Assembly (NCBI GenBank): GCA_029962745.1
Contig: CM057169.1
Location: 23,661,523-23,725,522 of the forward strand
Direction of reading: 5' to 3'
Source: Echinometra lucunter
Lineage: Eukaryota > Echinodermata > Echinoidea > Camarodonta > Echinometridae
Length of the DNA stretch: 64,000 bases
The notes below the pieces were generated by a model. The model was not told the origin of the DNA, did not search any database, and worked only from the letters and a program-made list of their open reading frames with translations. Of this stretch, positions 36,985 through 47,392 are shown in pieces. Positions within the stretch are counted from its first letter, which is position 1. The number at the start of each line of letters is the position of its first letter. Both the position numbers and the translations under genes were made by a program.

Positions 36985-37564
36985 GTAAGTGCTAGTTCAA
37001 TCAATCAAAATTATTAATGAATACAATATTTTAGCAATAAAATATAAATATTCAAATCTTGTGACTAAACTGAATTTATTTTAACAGTTTGTAAAAAAAG
37101 AGAGTAAATTTGCAGGATTTCATTGTGCAAGTACAAAACACTGGAGCTCCTTGATATATATACATGTATATTGTGATCGTAACGATAACAAGATTTAGGT
37201 TCAAAGGCTTGTTCACATAATACGGTGCGTTTTTTTTTTTCTAGTTTAGTGTTCACATAAGGCGCCGTAAAAATCGTCACTTATTACATGTATGATAATG
37301 AAATGCGCATCACACATCAATATTAGTTCACGCTCATTTAAAATGGAGTTGCCAAAAGCTGAGCAGAGCATAGTCGTGACGTCATATTTTGCGCTTAATT
37401 TATAAGAATTCGATCAGTCCACACCTTTTTTTAACCTCCGCAAATACAATTAATTTACGCGCAGGAAAAAAAAAAAAAACGGCGAAAGTTAATTTACCGC
37501 TGGGCTTGCCGCTTCATGATGAGAACAAGCCTTAACGGTTCAAACGTGTGCATGTGTCTGTAAA

Positions 37565-38075
37565 GAAAACCAACAAACTCAAGTGAAGTAGTTTTTAAAT
37601 CAAAGCTAAGACGAAATAAAACAGATCAGCGAAAATCTGAACGAAATCGGACACGGAACAAGAAAGTTATGGCTACATGAAATTTTCTGTATGACATTTC
37701 TGACACGACCATAGCTATTGATGACATCATTTTGTGGACAACTCAATATATTTTGTACACACGTAATTAAACATTTTCATTTTGCTGAAGATTTGCACAC
37801 TTTCTTAAGCCAAACTCAATATACAGGTGTGTTTTCTCCACAACATCCGGGATAAAGACAATGAAAACATGTTTTCTTCAAGAAATAATATGAAATCCTG
37901 GGTACAAGACATATTTAGAGTTGTCGTAGCTATGGTAGTGTCAAAAACAGACAATTTCATATATAGGAATAACTTTCTGATTCCGTGTCCGATTTCGTTC
38001 AAATTTTTTCTGATTTCTTTTATTCTGTCTTAGCTGTGATTTAAAAACTACTTTATTTAAGGGTGTTGGTTTCCT
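37565..38075. mobile_element. Foldback element with arms of about 180 bp
   Basis: The left arm (about 37565-37755) and right arm (about 37900-38075) are inverted copies at roughly 80-85% identity. Examples are GAACGAAATCGGACACGGAA against TTCCGTGTCCGATTTCGTTC and GTAGTTTTTAAATC against GATTTAAAAACTAC. The loop is about 150 bases. No coding capacity. Arms this long suggest a foldback-type transposon or an inverted duplication of one repeat. Confidence 0.8.
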
Positions 38076-38337
38076 TTAACATGGTTAATATTAGAGTATC
38101 TTGGGGAAAGGGGTACCTGTAATGAAGGGGGGGGGGACGGTTGTGTTTATCGTATTCGGTTAAATGTGACTAAGGCCTCAGAGTGAAATTGATAGAATAA
38201 AAATCCCAATAAACTAAATTTAAAAAAAACTAGTACAAAAACAAACAAACAAGCACACAAACAACTGCATATTAACTACACATGATATCATCCTGTTTGT
38301 TTTGATAGATGTTTATACCTGTACCATATCTTTTCAG

Positions 38338-38628
38338 GGCTCATTCTTGGGTTATATTAAAACATTATCTTTGACAGAAGCAACACGTATACTCTGCCTA
38401 AGACTATTAAACGTAGAGAGTTGCTCTCAAAAGGATTTATTTACAACCAGACCACTGGCCCGTTTTTTAATGTTGCCCAGATCGAAACTTGTCTACGAAG
38501 ATGTCATAATATTGTCTCATAAAAAAGGAAGAAACTCGGTCATTTCATTATCTGGCACACATACACAGCACACATTCAAGGCCAGACAAATAGAACACCA
38601 TATCGGAATAGAGAGTAATTCAAAGTAA
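38338..38628 (+). CDS. Candidate long or terminal exon, unknown product
   Basis: A strong acceptor (CCTGTACCATATCTTTTCAG) opens a phase-0 frame of 96 codons ending in TAA at 38626. The reading has GSFLGYIKTLSLTEATR, then LPRSKLVYEDVIILSHKK, and a His/Thr-rich end (THTQHTF) where a CA-rich stretch begins. An internal AAC|GTAGAG donor could end it at 38412. The opposite strand has a pyrimidine tract with a short frame (YYDIFVDKFRSGQ), so strand is not certain. No poly(A) signal follows before the CT/CA arrays. Confidence 0.3.
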   Translation, partial: GSFLGYIKTLSLTEATRILCLRLLNVESCSQKDLFTTRPLARFLMLPRSKLVYEDVIILSHKKGRNSVISLSGTHTQHTFKARQIEHHIGIESNSK

Positions 38629-38684
38629 TGAAATGACTCAGAAGATGCTCTCCTCTTTGAAAGTTTACTCTTTTCTGCCCTCTC

Positions 38685-38687
38685 ACG

Positions 38688-38719
<32 letters not shown>

Positions 38720-38800
38720 TTCTCTCTCTCATACTCTTTCACACACACACACACACACCCGCACACACACACACACACACAACGCGCCCACAAACGTGCC
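38685..38800. repeat. (CT)n and (CA)n microsatellites
   Basis: CT array at 38686-38730, CA array at about 38739-38782. Confidence 0.95.
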
Positions 38801-39282
38801 CGCACGCGCACTCTCCACATCTTTTAACAATAACATTTTATCTACATATCAGCTTGTCACTATAAATGGTAGATATTTTCACACCGTTCACTTTGTATAC
38901 CTATGTATATCTTTCCCATTGCACTAATCAATTAGGCCTATAATAAATCTCCTCGATTCTTAGTAAAAAGGCAGCCTTAGAAGTTCACGAAAGATAATGT
39001 TCATTATAAAATAATGTTTGGCGTATATTTTACATACATTCAGAAATTATGCCATCAAAATCTTGATTGCCGATAACGCATTATTTTTTAATATAAAATA
39101 ACTGGGAATGAAATTATTAACGTTTAATAATCGCATCGGCCTGACCGGCTTTCGTTTATAAACGCACTGTATATATTTTAGCAGGATGTAAAGAGGAATA
39201 AGTAAAATTTACCCAGTCTATAACTTAATAAGTTCTGAGGAGTTTGCTACTTTTTTTCCACTTGTAAACTCTAAAATTTAAA

Positions 39283-39461
39283 ATCAATATTTAAAAGGGT
39301 GGAGGAGTGACTACATTTTGAAAATGGTAGATTAACACCTTGAACATGCTGGATAAAGGGTGGAAGCCAGCACATATGGTTTTGAATCCAACATGTTCAA
39401 AGCGTAAATTTACCATTTTGAAAATGTATAGTCACTCCCCCACCCTTTTAAATGTTGATTA
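39283..39461. mobile_element. Foldback MITE, arms of about 75 bp
   Basis: The left arm AATCAATATTTAAAAGGGTG... and its inverted partner on the right (CACCCTTTTAAATGTTGATT) enclose a short loop near 39370. GAGTGACTACATTTTGAAAA faces its complement with a few mismatches. Nearly the whole element is self-complementary. No coding capacity. Confidence 0.85.
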
Positions 39462-39499
39462 ATAATAATAGTTTTTAGAGTGTATTTTCTTAGCTTAAA

Positions 39500-41088
39500 G
39501 TGCATAGAGACACCATGTATAATGCGCTATAAAGGTATAATTTATTATTATTATTATCTCAAATAACTAGATTGGAAATAGAAACCGTGCCAAATGGCAC
39601 TTCTTTTTCTTTATTATATGCAACCTCTCGTTTGGTTTCACAACCACAATTACCCCCTTGTCACGGTTTTACTTAAAATTGTTTTCATATTTTCGGTGTC
39701 CTGTTTTCCTTGGCAGGGTTAAATTCAAATCCGGTTAGGGATCAAAATACAAGAATGTTGCTAACGTCACGTTTCCTGCCGCAGCTGTAAGCCAGAGCAG
39801 TCACTGTATTTTCCCTCTCTTATTCTTTTTTTGTTTGTTGTTGAAAAATCTGTATTCGTGTTAGCACGATTTATCACCAAAGCACCACACCAGGGGTTTC
39901 GTTCGTAGAGGTTGGTGAGACACAAAAATATATAACAGCATTGTCCTTTCTGTTTTGCGGAGAACTCGTAAATATGGGGACAAGTCAAACCTTTTTTTAA
40001 CTTATCTTCAATATTCAAATATGCTGTTTATGTTGATCAATTACAAAAAACAAACAAACATGACCCTCTCTCCTACCTAATAATCATCACGCTATTAAAG
40101 ACAATTATTTTTCAAATCATGGAAAGATGAGGAGATTTTATCAAATTTTTACTGCAATAGCAGACAATATCACTCTATTTATGATCCGTTTCAAAATCAA
40201 ACTTGCAATATCTATGACTGTATGTTTTCATAATTATTTAGTGTGTGTGACTACAAATATATATATATATATATATATATTGTTACAAGTCGTTTCAGGC
40301 TTTGTGCCTCTCCGGTGAGTTTCACGCAGTGCCAACCGACGATGCAGGTTGGGTGAGATGAGACATGGACACTACAATATGAAGAGATTATTTCCAGAAG
40401 GCCCTAAATCCACTTTGAGTAATTTTGAGTAAATCAATGATCTTTATTTAAGCCATTTTCGTTCTTCGAAACATCAGATAGGAAGTATCAACATTAGACA
40501 TCTAATAAATGAGAATGAAAATAATCCTGCTTGAGTAGTATTAATTCTAGAATTCTTTATAATTATTTGTCATAAATCACCTCCAATGGTGCGAATTTTT
40601 TTCCCAAAATGCGCTTGATCCTAGTTTATTTCTAAAAGGTGCTTAATCCGAAGAAATAGAAAATATTTTAAAATTCTAGAAAAATTACTACTCATGCAGA
40701 ATTTCTTTCATTCTCCTTTGTTAGATTCTAATGTTGCACTTCCAACTGTGGAAAGGTTTTGATGTTTCGATGATGTACAAAAGTTTTGAATAAAAATACT
40801 TGATTTCCTCGAAATCACTCGAGGTGGTTTAGCGCTTTTGGAAATAAACGATTTAGACTTAGCGCCTTCTGGAAATAAATCTTTGAATATTTTTTTTTTC
40901 TAATTTCTTAAAATATTTTTGATTTTCAAATTAGTCATATTGAAGCGCATATGGAACAAACATCCAATCGTGCTAAAACATTGGTTTCGGTGAAAAATGG
41001 ATTTAGTGCTTTTTGGAAATAAGCCTTTCCTATATATGATATACACACACCATATTGCTGATGATGCATCGAGAATGTATTTAATTAC
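39500..41088. other. Gene-poor stretch with a foldback element
   Basis: A GCGCTATAAAGG-(TTA)n retroposon tail lies at 39520-39560. A minus frame at 39900-39970 (QCCYIFLCLTNLYERNPWCG) ends near a weak GTGATA donor. A 16-base block at 40300-40315 sits between a good acceptor and a perfect GTGAGT but is too small to judge. (TA)n at 40257-40280. The stretch 40830-41030 repeats a TTTAG[CT]GC[CT]TTTTGGAAATAA motif three times. Confidence 0.45.
40466..40775. mobile_element. Foldback element, arms of about 100 bp
   Basis: AACATTAGACATCTAATAAA and GAGAATGAAA..CTGCTTGAGTAGTA on the left are mirrored, in complement, by TACTACTCATGCAG..TTTCATTCTC and TTAGATTCTAATGTTG on the right. Central AATTCTAGAATTC lies near the inner end of the left arm. 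Identity of the arms is about 80%. No coding capacity. Confidence 0.7.
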
Positions 41089-41193
41089 CAGGATCGTTTG
41101 ACGAGGTGTCGCAGGTATCAATTTACATGCATCACCGGAACAGCCGCACACAAGCACAAGACACCGGTATAGAAAACAAATGGCCGCCGTCAT
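41089..41193 (-). CDS. Candidate first exon with signal-peptide-like start
   Basis: On the minus strand an ATG opens a 35-codon frame that ends at CTG|GTAATT (phase 0). It starts MTAAICFLYRCLVLVCGCSG, a short polar start, hydrophobic core and small residues, like a secretory signal, then DACKLIPATPRQ. The block is GC-richer than its flanks and has a YY1-like ATGGCGGCC-type motif. It lies only 130 bases downstream of the stronger exon 41324-41380 on the same strand, so it would need to be an alternative start or a different gene. The plus strand has a rival short frame to a GTAAGC. Confidence 0.2.
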
Positions 41194-41323
41194 TAATTAA
41201 ATATGGCCCCAAACACGCATTGTCACGCGAGGAATACGTAAGCCTATTCATTTAGGGTTCTAACGTAGGTTTGAATGATGATAATTATAAGAAACGTCTT
41301 ATTCAGCAAGAATAGACTCATAC

Positions 41324-41380
41324 CAAATTCTGCCATTCCTGTGGCCTCTGCTTTATCTAACGCAGCATTTCCAGGTAAAC
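41324..41380 (-). CDS. Internal exon, unidentified gene
   Basis: On the minus strand a very good acceptor (CACCCATTATTGTCCTTTTC, then GACCCAG) is followed by 57 bases and a TTTG|GTATGA donor. The frame is phase 1 at both ends and reads LPGNAALDKAEATGMAEF, with coding-like codon use. The split last codon joins with the exon at 36004-36063 to give Gly. The minus-strand frame also stays open upstream through the pyrimidine tract, so a retained-intron reading exists. Product unknown; an NHL-like repeat is a weak possibility when joined to the next exon. Confidence 0.45.
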
Positions 41381-43063
41381 CTGGGTCGAAAAGGACAATA
41401 ATGGGTGAAACACCTTGTCCATGGATGTAATAGCACCGAGCAATGATCGAACTCAATCAAGGCTTAGGTATCTGAAGAGCCTTTATCAGGTACTCTCAAC
41501 TGTGGTACATTGGTAAATGCTGGGCTCTTTCCAATCGGAATCAAAGGGGTGTGGTATCCCCGTGAATCCCTCCTAACATCAGAAGTAAAGGAAAGCAAAT
41601 CGCTCCAACCAAGGACATGAGAGAAATAAAGCGGGAGCGTGATGGCATTCGAAATGATGCCAAGAGTGTGTTGAACCCTCTCTAACGAGAATGTGGGATT
41701 CTTATAATGTACAAATGGCGGTGAGTGACATCACACATCAAAAGACGTCCGAAGAGGATGATTGGAGATATGACCACTGAGGAGTCACTAAAAGAGGGAA
41801 TGGGGTCTGTAATTCACTCCCCCTGTTCGAATTTTTTCAGTAAAATTCCCATTTCGTCGTTGATTAATCATCCTGTCACCCTTTTTAGGCTTATGTCTTT
41901 ACAGGTATAAATTGCTTTATTCGTTGTGCAGCTTTTAAATAAATATTCCTGAACCCTTCTCACCAAATTTAAATCAAAAAAGCAAACCTACGTATCTTGC
42001 TGTTATGATGTAGGTGGCAAATTTTATTGTATTTCATCTTTTCATCATATCTTTTCTTTAAAAATGATCGGCAATATGGTGTCGGAGAATTTTTTTTTTT
42101 ATCTTAACACATCTCCCACACTGGGAGTGTTCTAGAGTCTCCCCTGTAAAATGCGAGGTCACGTGATGCAACCGAAACGCGATCAACTGAGCCGACACGC
42201 ACCTACGGGATAGCGATATGGCAGCGGGTATAATGATAAACGATCTCTCTGAGACTATTATAAACCTAGCATTCATATCGACTAATGCATTAAATGCGAT
42301 GGATAGTTGTCCATGGAATAAATGTGTCACATAATGTACGTATCAGAGACACACGGCATTTTATAATGGCGTCTTTAACATTGTGCATTCCACATTTACG
42401 CTGTCTTTGCAAGCGAATGTCTTGAAAGTTCAGATTAAATCAGTTGAAATAAAAGGCATTCTTCTCATCCACATAGACTGTCTTTTTAAACTATGCTACC
42501 TTATTCTTTTAGTTTTTAACAATATCTATTTGATAGGAAAATATACTGTAAAATGAAATAATGGTGGATTTATTTTGAGATATCAGTATCTTCTATGGGT
42601 CCTCATAGTACTTATTCTATTGCATCCTTGAAAAGATGAAACAACATAATCTGATAACGGAAAATTAAAGATATGTTTAGAAACTCCATTTTCGTTCTTT
42701 TTTTTTTTCTGCAGCTATGAATGATTTTGTTCCTTTCCCACTTTTGACATAAAATGTCCATTCATATTAAGGGAATTTATAGTCATCGATAAAAAAACCC
42801 CATATATTTCTGACAATACGTGCAAAGATGAATCAATTGTTATCGGCAATGAATTTTTTTAAAAAGCACGGATGAACGAAAATTGAGAATTTTTTTATTT
42901 TCCTTCCATATAGCAAACAGTGATGGAAATAAGTAGGCTGACCTTTCCCTTTTAATGTGACTGATAATCAATTCTCCATCCGGTTGCTTTTCCCTAAAAT
43001 TTCCTTTTACATATAACTCGATTTTAATCTAGACATCACCGGAGAAGACTCGCAATATTCAAG
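41381..43063. other. Possible regulatory and upstream region
   Basis: GC-richer between 41440 and 41760. At 41713 CAAATGGCGGTGAGTGAC combines a YY1-like ATGGCGG with a GTGAGT donor, as in some first exons, but the coding part would be two codons. The minus frame at 42060-42330 (LHHVTSHFTGETLE) lacks clear splice sites. A strong pyrimidine tract plus CAG at 42715 is followed by early stops in two frames. Confidence 0.35.
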
Positions 43064-43123
43064 ATGGCATTTTGTTGTAGCAAGTCATCAGACCGTTCAT
43101 CCCAGGAGACAATTACGTCAAAG
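43064..43123 (+). CDS. Candidate first coding exon
   Basis: An ATG in good context (TTCAAGATGGC) opens a 20-codon frame that ends exactly at AAG|GTACGA (phase 0). It reads MAFCCSKSSDRSSQETITSK; the Cys pair near the N terminus could be lipidated, but that is inference. Upstream ACATCACCGGAGAAGACTCG looks like untranslated leader. The next plus exon with matching phase is 45706-45813. A 96-base phase-0 block at 43361-43456 lies between but has unusual composition. Confidence 0.35.
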
Positions 43124-44155
43124 GTACGAGGGGAAAAACGCAACTCTTTTAAATAAATACTGCAATTACGTGCATGCTATCTAATATGTGTTGGCGTTCG
43201 CAGTGAGTAGCAGACTGGGGGCGGGATCGAGTACCCCTCAATGGGTGTATATAGGACTCCAAGATTAATGCAGGATCTTTTTTTTTTTCCTATAGTGATT
43301 TCAATGAATGAAAACGTGAGAGAAATACACAACTGTTGTGCCATCTTATTAATTCTTCCAGCGAATGATTCCTAGTATATGGCATAATCATCATTGGAAT
43401 AAACTGTGTGCTTTAGCAACATGTTTCCCTTTTTATTCTTCTATTTTCCTTCCAGTATGGCAATGAGTGATTGTTCGTGGATACGTTTCAGTTGTCAAAC
43501 AGACAGGCAAACAAACAAACAAACAAACAGATCTGCCCTGTCTCAAAAGTAAACAAAGGAAAAGGTAGATTGCATACCTCTTAAGAACATACTCTCTCCC
43601 AGCCTCTCAATCCCCTCTCTCTCTCTCTTTTAATAAATTACTTTGACTCCCGTTTGAAGAAAAAAATAATGTAATTTATTTTTAACACGTCTTACCTGTC
43701 TTTATACATGTGATAACCCCGATAAATAGGACAAAAAGAATGAAAAAGTTTACTTGGGAATGTATTCATTAATGCCCTACTCCCTTCCAATACCATGAAT
43801 GCATGCAGTAATTACCGATTTTTTCACCCCTTGTGTAATGTGTGTGATTGAACAAGACTCCATAAATTCTGGAGGAAAAGGCCATCATGGAAATTTAATC
43901 CGGGTAATAATCTGGTATATTTGGATTGTTTTAATATGATTAAGTACGTATTAAGCATAAGCATAAGCATAAGCAAATGGTGTTGATAACAAGAATCATA
44001 ATACCCAGTGATATTACCAAAATTACGCATTACAATGTTGATTTAATTCCAGTTCAGTCCCCGGACTTTAGGAATCGTTCTCATTTATTTTACCTTACAT
44101 CGTCACATTATATTCTCCTTGCCCTCTTCCCCTATTCCTATCAGGCTCTCTCTCC

Positions 44156-44183
44156 CCTCCCCCCCCCCCCCCCTCTCTCTCTA

Positions 44184-44244
<61 letters not shown>

Positions 44245-44246
44245 CC
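44156..44246. repeat. Poly-C and (CT)n array
   Basis: A 17-base C run followed by about 35 CT dinucleotides. Confidence 0.95.
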
Positions 44247-44335
44247 CTTTCCCGCTTTCTCGTCATGCAGTTCAATTTCAAGTACACTCCTTACTCCCTT
44301 CCTCTCTATTTACTGTGCTTCGGTTACTCTCTTCC

Positions 44336-44337
<2 letters not shown>

Positions 44338-44410
<73 letters not shown>

Positions 44411-44653
44411 TAATATAAATAATCATAATAGTAAAATGTGTTATGTTCTTTTCTTTAAATGACTTGATCACTATTATATCTATGACTGTTTTTATTGTAA
44501 ATCACACTCATTTCAGCCTTCGAGCTGCCATATGCTGATCATAATAAACCGATTTCAATAATATTGATACTACTACTACTACTACTACTACTACTAATAA
44601 TAATAATAATAATATAATAATAATAATAATTATATAATAATAATAATAATAAT

Positions 44654-44702
<49 letters not shown>
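44338..44702. repeat. (AAT)n arrays
   Basis: Two long AAT arrays (44338-44410 and 44590-44702) with (TAC)n at 44568-44595. The second array forms the tail of the SINE that follows. Confidence 0.95.
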
Positions 44703-44705
<3 letters not shown>

Positions 44706-44930
44706 CTTATTTACCTAGGGTAGCTACTTCAGCTATCAGCTGATCTTCCAGCGGGCCCTGCATAATATATGTTATTATTACCCTTCTCCATTCTTATATG
44801 CCGAGCGCCTAGCTAGAAAGAGAATGTCCCATTTTTGTAAGTCTTTGGTATGACTCGGCCGGGGGTCGAACCCACGACCTCCCGTTCATGAGGCGGACGC
44901 TTTATCAATTGAGCCAACACGCCCGGTTGT
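44703..44930 (-). mobile_element. Full-length tRNA-headed SINE
   Basis: On the minus strand: GTGTTGGCTCAATTGATAAA (A box, D-loop-like), an anticodon-stem-like CCTCATGAACGGGAGG, and GTGGGTTCGACCCCC (B box and T-loop), followed by a body and CAGGGCCCGCTGGAAGAT to a 3' end before the long ATT tail. The tRNA-related head is well preserved, so this copy is comparatively young. At least four other 3' ends of the family are in the window. Confidence 0.8.
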
Positions 44931-45112
44931 CAAGTCAATCTCATTACGACGCTCTGTCACGACCACTGTCTCATTTGTTTGCATGCAAACTGAAAATTTT
45001 ATTTTATTTGTGCAACATGCAATATTAGAAAAAATTTACACGAGACAATCCGAAGGTCTTCTATCATGTCTATACTGTCTGTCTTCTGTAAAGTAAAATG
45101 GAAAACACAAAA

Positions 45113-45380
45113 AATGTAGACAGTAATAACTTCAAAGAGAGTCGAAGGTACGCCATGTGTAAATCCAACATTAGCTTTCATTGTTCAGAATTTTCGGCCC
45201 GCCTCGGGCCTTCCTCAGTGTATACAGTTTAATGACAAGACAAGACAAGACATCTTGTCATTAAACTGTATACACTGAGGAAGGCACGAGGCGGGCCGAA
45301 AATTCTGAACAATAAAAGCTAATGCTGGATTTACACATGGCGTACCGTCGACTCTTTTTGAAGTTATTACCGTCTACATT
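45113..45380. repeat. 268-bp near-perfect palindrome
   Basis: The arms 45113-45240 and 45252-45380 are inverted copies with few mismatches around a centre of GACAAGACAAGACATCTTGTC-like sequence. Each arm carries TGTATACACTGAGGAAGGC and GGGCCGAAAATTCTGAAC. The GAGGAAGGC..GGGCCGAAA block recalls sequences at the ends of Penelope-like elements (memory, unverified). It could be an inverted-terminal-repeat dimer. Confidence 0.9.
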
Positions 45381-45420
45381 ATTAATCATCCAACACGTGG
45401 ATATTATTCTCAAAAAAAAA

Positions 45421-45590
45421 AAAATATATATATATATATATATAGTGGCTCCTGCGGTGTTATCTTTCTTCGATATCTATTCTTCACTACACCGACGCAT
45501 TTTGTTTTATATATATATATATATATACATATATATACATACATACACACAAAAACAGAACCGCACACACACACGCACACACACACACAT
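45421..45590. repeat. (AT)n and (CA)n microsatellites
   Basis: (AT)n at 45424-45444 and 45510-45535, CA-rich to 45590. Confidence 0.9.
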
Positions 45591-45705
45591 GTATGTCCAC
45601 AAATAAATCTAAATCTTTATCTTGTACCATTTTATACTGTCCTGTTTAATTATCTGAAAATATTTTACTGTATGGTCATTCATTATCTTGCTTTGAATCC
45701 TCTAG

Positions 45706-45813
45706 AGCCTGCAGTCGTCTGGGATGGGAAGAATTCGACTCAAGAAGAAGGAAAGAGTCGTTATTTTAGGTGACGGAAATTCCGTGCGCACGCAGAGTAG
45801 AGATTTTTTAAAG
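45706..45813 (+). CDS. Internal exon, unidentified gene
   Basis: A TTGCTTTGAATCCTCTAG acceptor leads into 36 codons and an AAG|GTATAC donor, phase 0 at both ends. It reads SLQSSGMGRIRLKKKERV then VILGDGNSVRTQSRDFLK: a Ser/Gly start, a basic patch and a hydrophobic VVILGDG. Codon use is coding-like and stops flank the exon. It is phase-compatible with the first-exon candidate 43064-43123. The VILGDG run recalls the start of a nucleotide-binding fold but lacks a GKS/T, so I do not call it. A minus pyrimidine tract overlaps it and gives a weaker rival. Confidence 0.45.
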
Positions 45814-45989
45814 GTATACACGTATTTTGGGCATATTATATATCTATTTATATCTGCCGCATCATAGACATACATGTACGTGAGGGGTTTAGCTTCAAAA
45901 CAGGTTACATCCATCGAAGGAAGTTTTGAGATAATTATAGTTTGCATTATTGATTAAAACAGGAAAATTACTTTCTATGCAAAGATAAC

Positions 45990-46030
45990 GGTTACCCGGT
46001 TTGCCCTTAAAAGGGTACACCGGGTAACTT
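45990..46030. repeat. Short hairpin
   Basis: GGTTACCCGGT and ACCGGGTAAC face each other around CCCTTAAAAGGG, itself a palindrome. Twelve-plus base-pair stem; no T run after it, so not a terminator. Confidence 0.7.
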
Positions 46031-46315
46031 GCCTTATTGTTTGTAAAGAATAGATTTCTTAAGAATATTTGGGATGTAGCGTGTTTTTGCAGCTAAGAAA
46101 CCGTTTAATGTTTGTAATTTTTTTTAATGGTTATGATTTTGTTAGTCTTTTTTTTTTTTGGTCTTTTTGTTAAGGTTGAAAGCTAGTGTGTGTACCTTGT
46201 AATAAATCAGGACATTCGTGCAAAAGGGAAAAGAAATGATTCTAATGCTAGCCTGTTTTTAATGTATCAAGCATAAATTTTAGGCAAGTTAAAGAATTGC
46301 TAGGCTTGTTGTTAA

Positions 46316-46796
46316 AGGGGGTACCCAATGCTGAAGCAATGTTAGTTCATTTAAAAGAGCATTATTTCATTAGCAGAAAATCATCTGCCTAAAGTTTTTT
46401 TAAAAGTCGTGTTGCCAAGGAAACCCCCAAATGTGGTAAGATTTCAGGATATTTTTGACCCCTCAGCTGTGACCCAGTTTCAACTGGGTACCCACTTTGA
46501 CGTCAACATGACGTCAAAGTGGGTACCATATCGCGCAATTCTAGCAAAATGCGCGCAAGGTATAATACATATTGTACAGTCTAGCGCGCAGCGCAACTGC
46601 AATGCGCGAAGCTGGGTACCCACTTTGACGTCATACCTTATACTCAAATTCTTAGGTCAACTCTTGACTTTTTATGAGAAAATTAGCCAAAAATGCATTG
46701 ATTTCGATTGAAAATCATCAAACTTTTAATGTTATTCTTCTTAGAATTCTATTCCCAATCATATATCAAAAATTGTTTTACCATTGTGTAATCACT
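46316..46796. mobile_element. TTAA-flanked MITE, copy 2
   Basis: A 481-bp copy of 8091-8573 in the same orientation, again bounded by TTAA (46312-46315 and 46797-46800). Divergence is about 10% with small indels. The paired TGACGTCA palindromes and the CTAGCGCGCAGC..GCGCGAAGC block are conserved. Confidence 0.8.
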
Positions 46797-47119
46797 TTAA
46801 GACTGTTAGAAGGGATTTTTCTCTTTTTGAGTTGTTTTTTTCTTTAATACATGTACCTCAGATCATGCATCTGGAAAGGAAGAAATACAAACAGATCATT
46901 TCTTCAAATGCATTTCACTCAGCGTATTGTTTTATTTCGTTTCCTTCCTTCTTCTTCTTTTTTTATTGGGGGGGGGGAGGGTGGGGGTACGTTATTATTG
47001 TTTGTAGTTGGTAAATTACTAACACCACGAACAGTTTTGATGTTACCGATTATGAGAAGCTTTTAACCTCAATTTTTTCCCTAATCTATATGATTACGAC
47101 TGACCAGCGTTCTGATCAG

Positions 47120-47167
47120 CTTGGCAGATGTTTCGTGTTTACATTGATAGATACAAACAGGACACAA
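47120..47167 (+). CDS. Candidate short exon before 47297
   Basis: A polypyrimidine region with branch-like CTAAT and an acceptor GTTCTGATCAG precede 48 bases ending at ACAA|GTAAGA. The frame, phase 1 at both ends, reads WQMFRVYIDRYKQDT. An in-frame TGA sits just upstream of the acceptor. Splicing to 47297 would remove a 129-base intron and create an ACT codon. Good donor, mediocre acceptor, short. Confidence 0.22.
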
Positions 47168-47296
47168 GTAAGATCATGGCCTTTAATGTGAAATCTGTTT
47201 AGACAAACTGTTTGCCGTGCGTCAGCAAGCGAGTTTGGATTTGTAAATCGATCATCTTATTCCCCTTACATGTTATATGCGACCTTCTAAAAATAG

Positions 47297-47392
47297 CTAA
47301 AGCCATATCACTGTGTCGATTCACGGCCGTCTTTGAGCACAATCCTTTTCGCGTCGGTGGCCAAGGTGCTCTTAAAATGGCATTTATTACCA
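47297..47392 (+). CDS. Candidate exon with a PF..GG kinase-like motif
   Basis: After TCTTATTCCCCTTACATG..AAATAG the phase-1 frame reads KAISLCRFTAVFEH then NPFRVGGQGALKMAFIT, ending at ACCA|GTGATT; without splicing it stops in CAATAAAG at 47431. The PF-x-x-GG-x-x-x-x-K-x-AF spacing recalls the N-lobe of alpha-kinases (PF-x-x-G-x-x-R-x-AF). Only one motif is visible and the match is inference from memory. It could be a fragment of a pseudogene. The block is clearly GC-richer than its flanks. Confidence 0.3.

Larger units (their letters stand above)
43124..45705. other. Intron-like region with SINE, microsatellites and palindrome
   Basis: Strong acceptors at 43360 and 43455 are followed by poor frames. 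A minus block at 43696-43769 starts with ATG (NTFPSKLFHSF) and ends at a good ACAG|GTAAGA, listed here only as a possibility. C/CT arrays at 44156-44246, (AAT)n at 44338-44410 and mixed TAC/AAT arrays at 44566-44702. Confidence 0.5.

Noticed and set aside
41244..41456. Reading GLPGNAALDKAEA as the RNase H end of a retrotransposon
   Set aside because: Resembles GIPGNE-AD at first sight, but catalytic context is missing, and the block is bounded by good splice sites.
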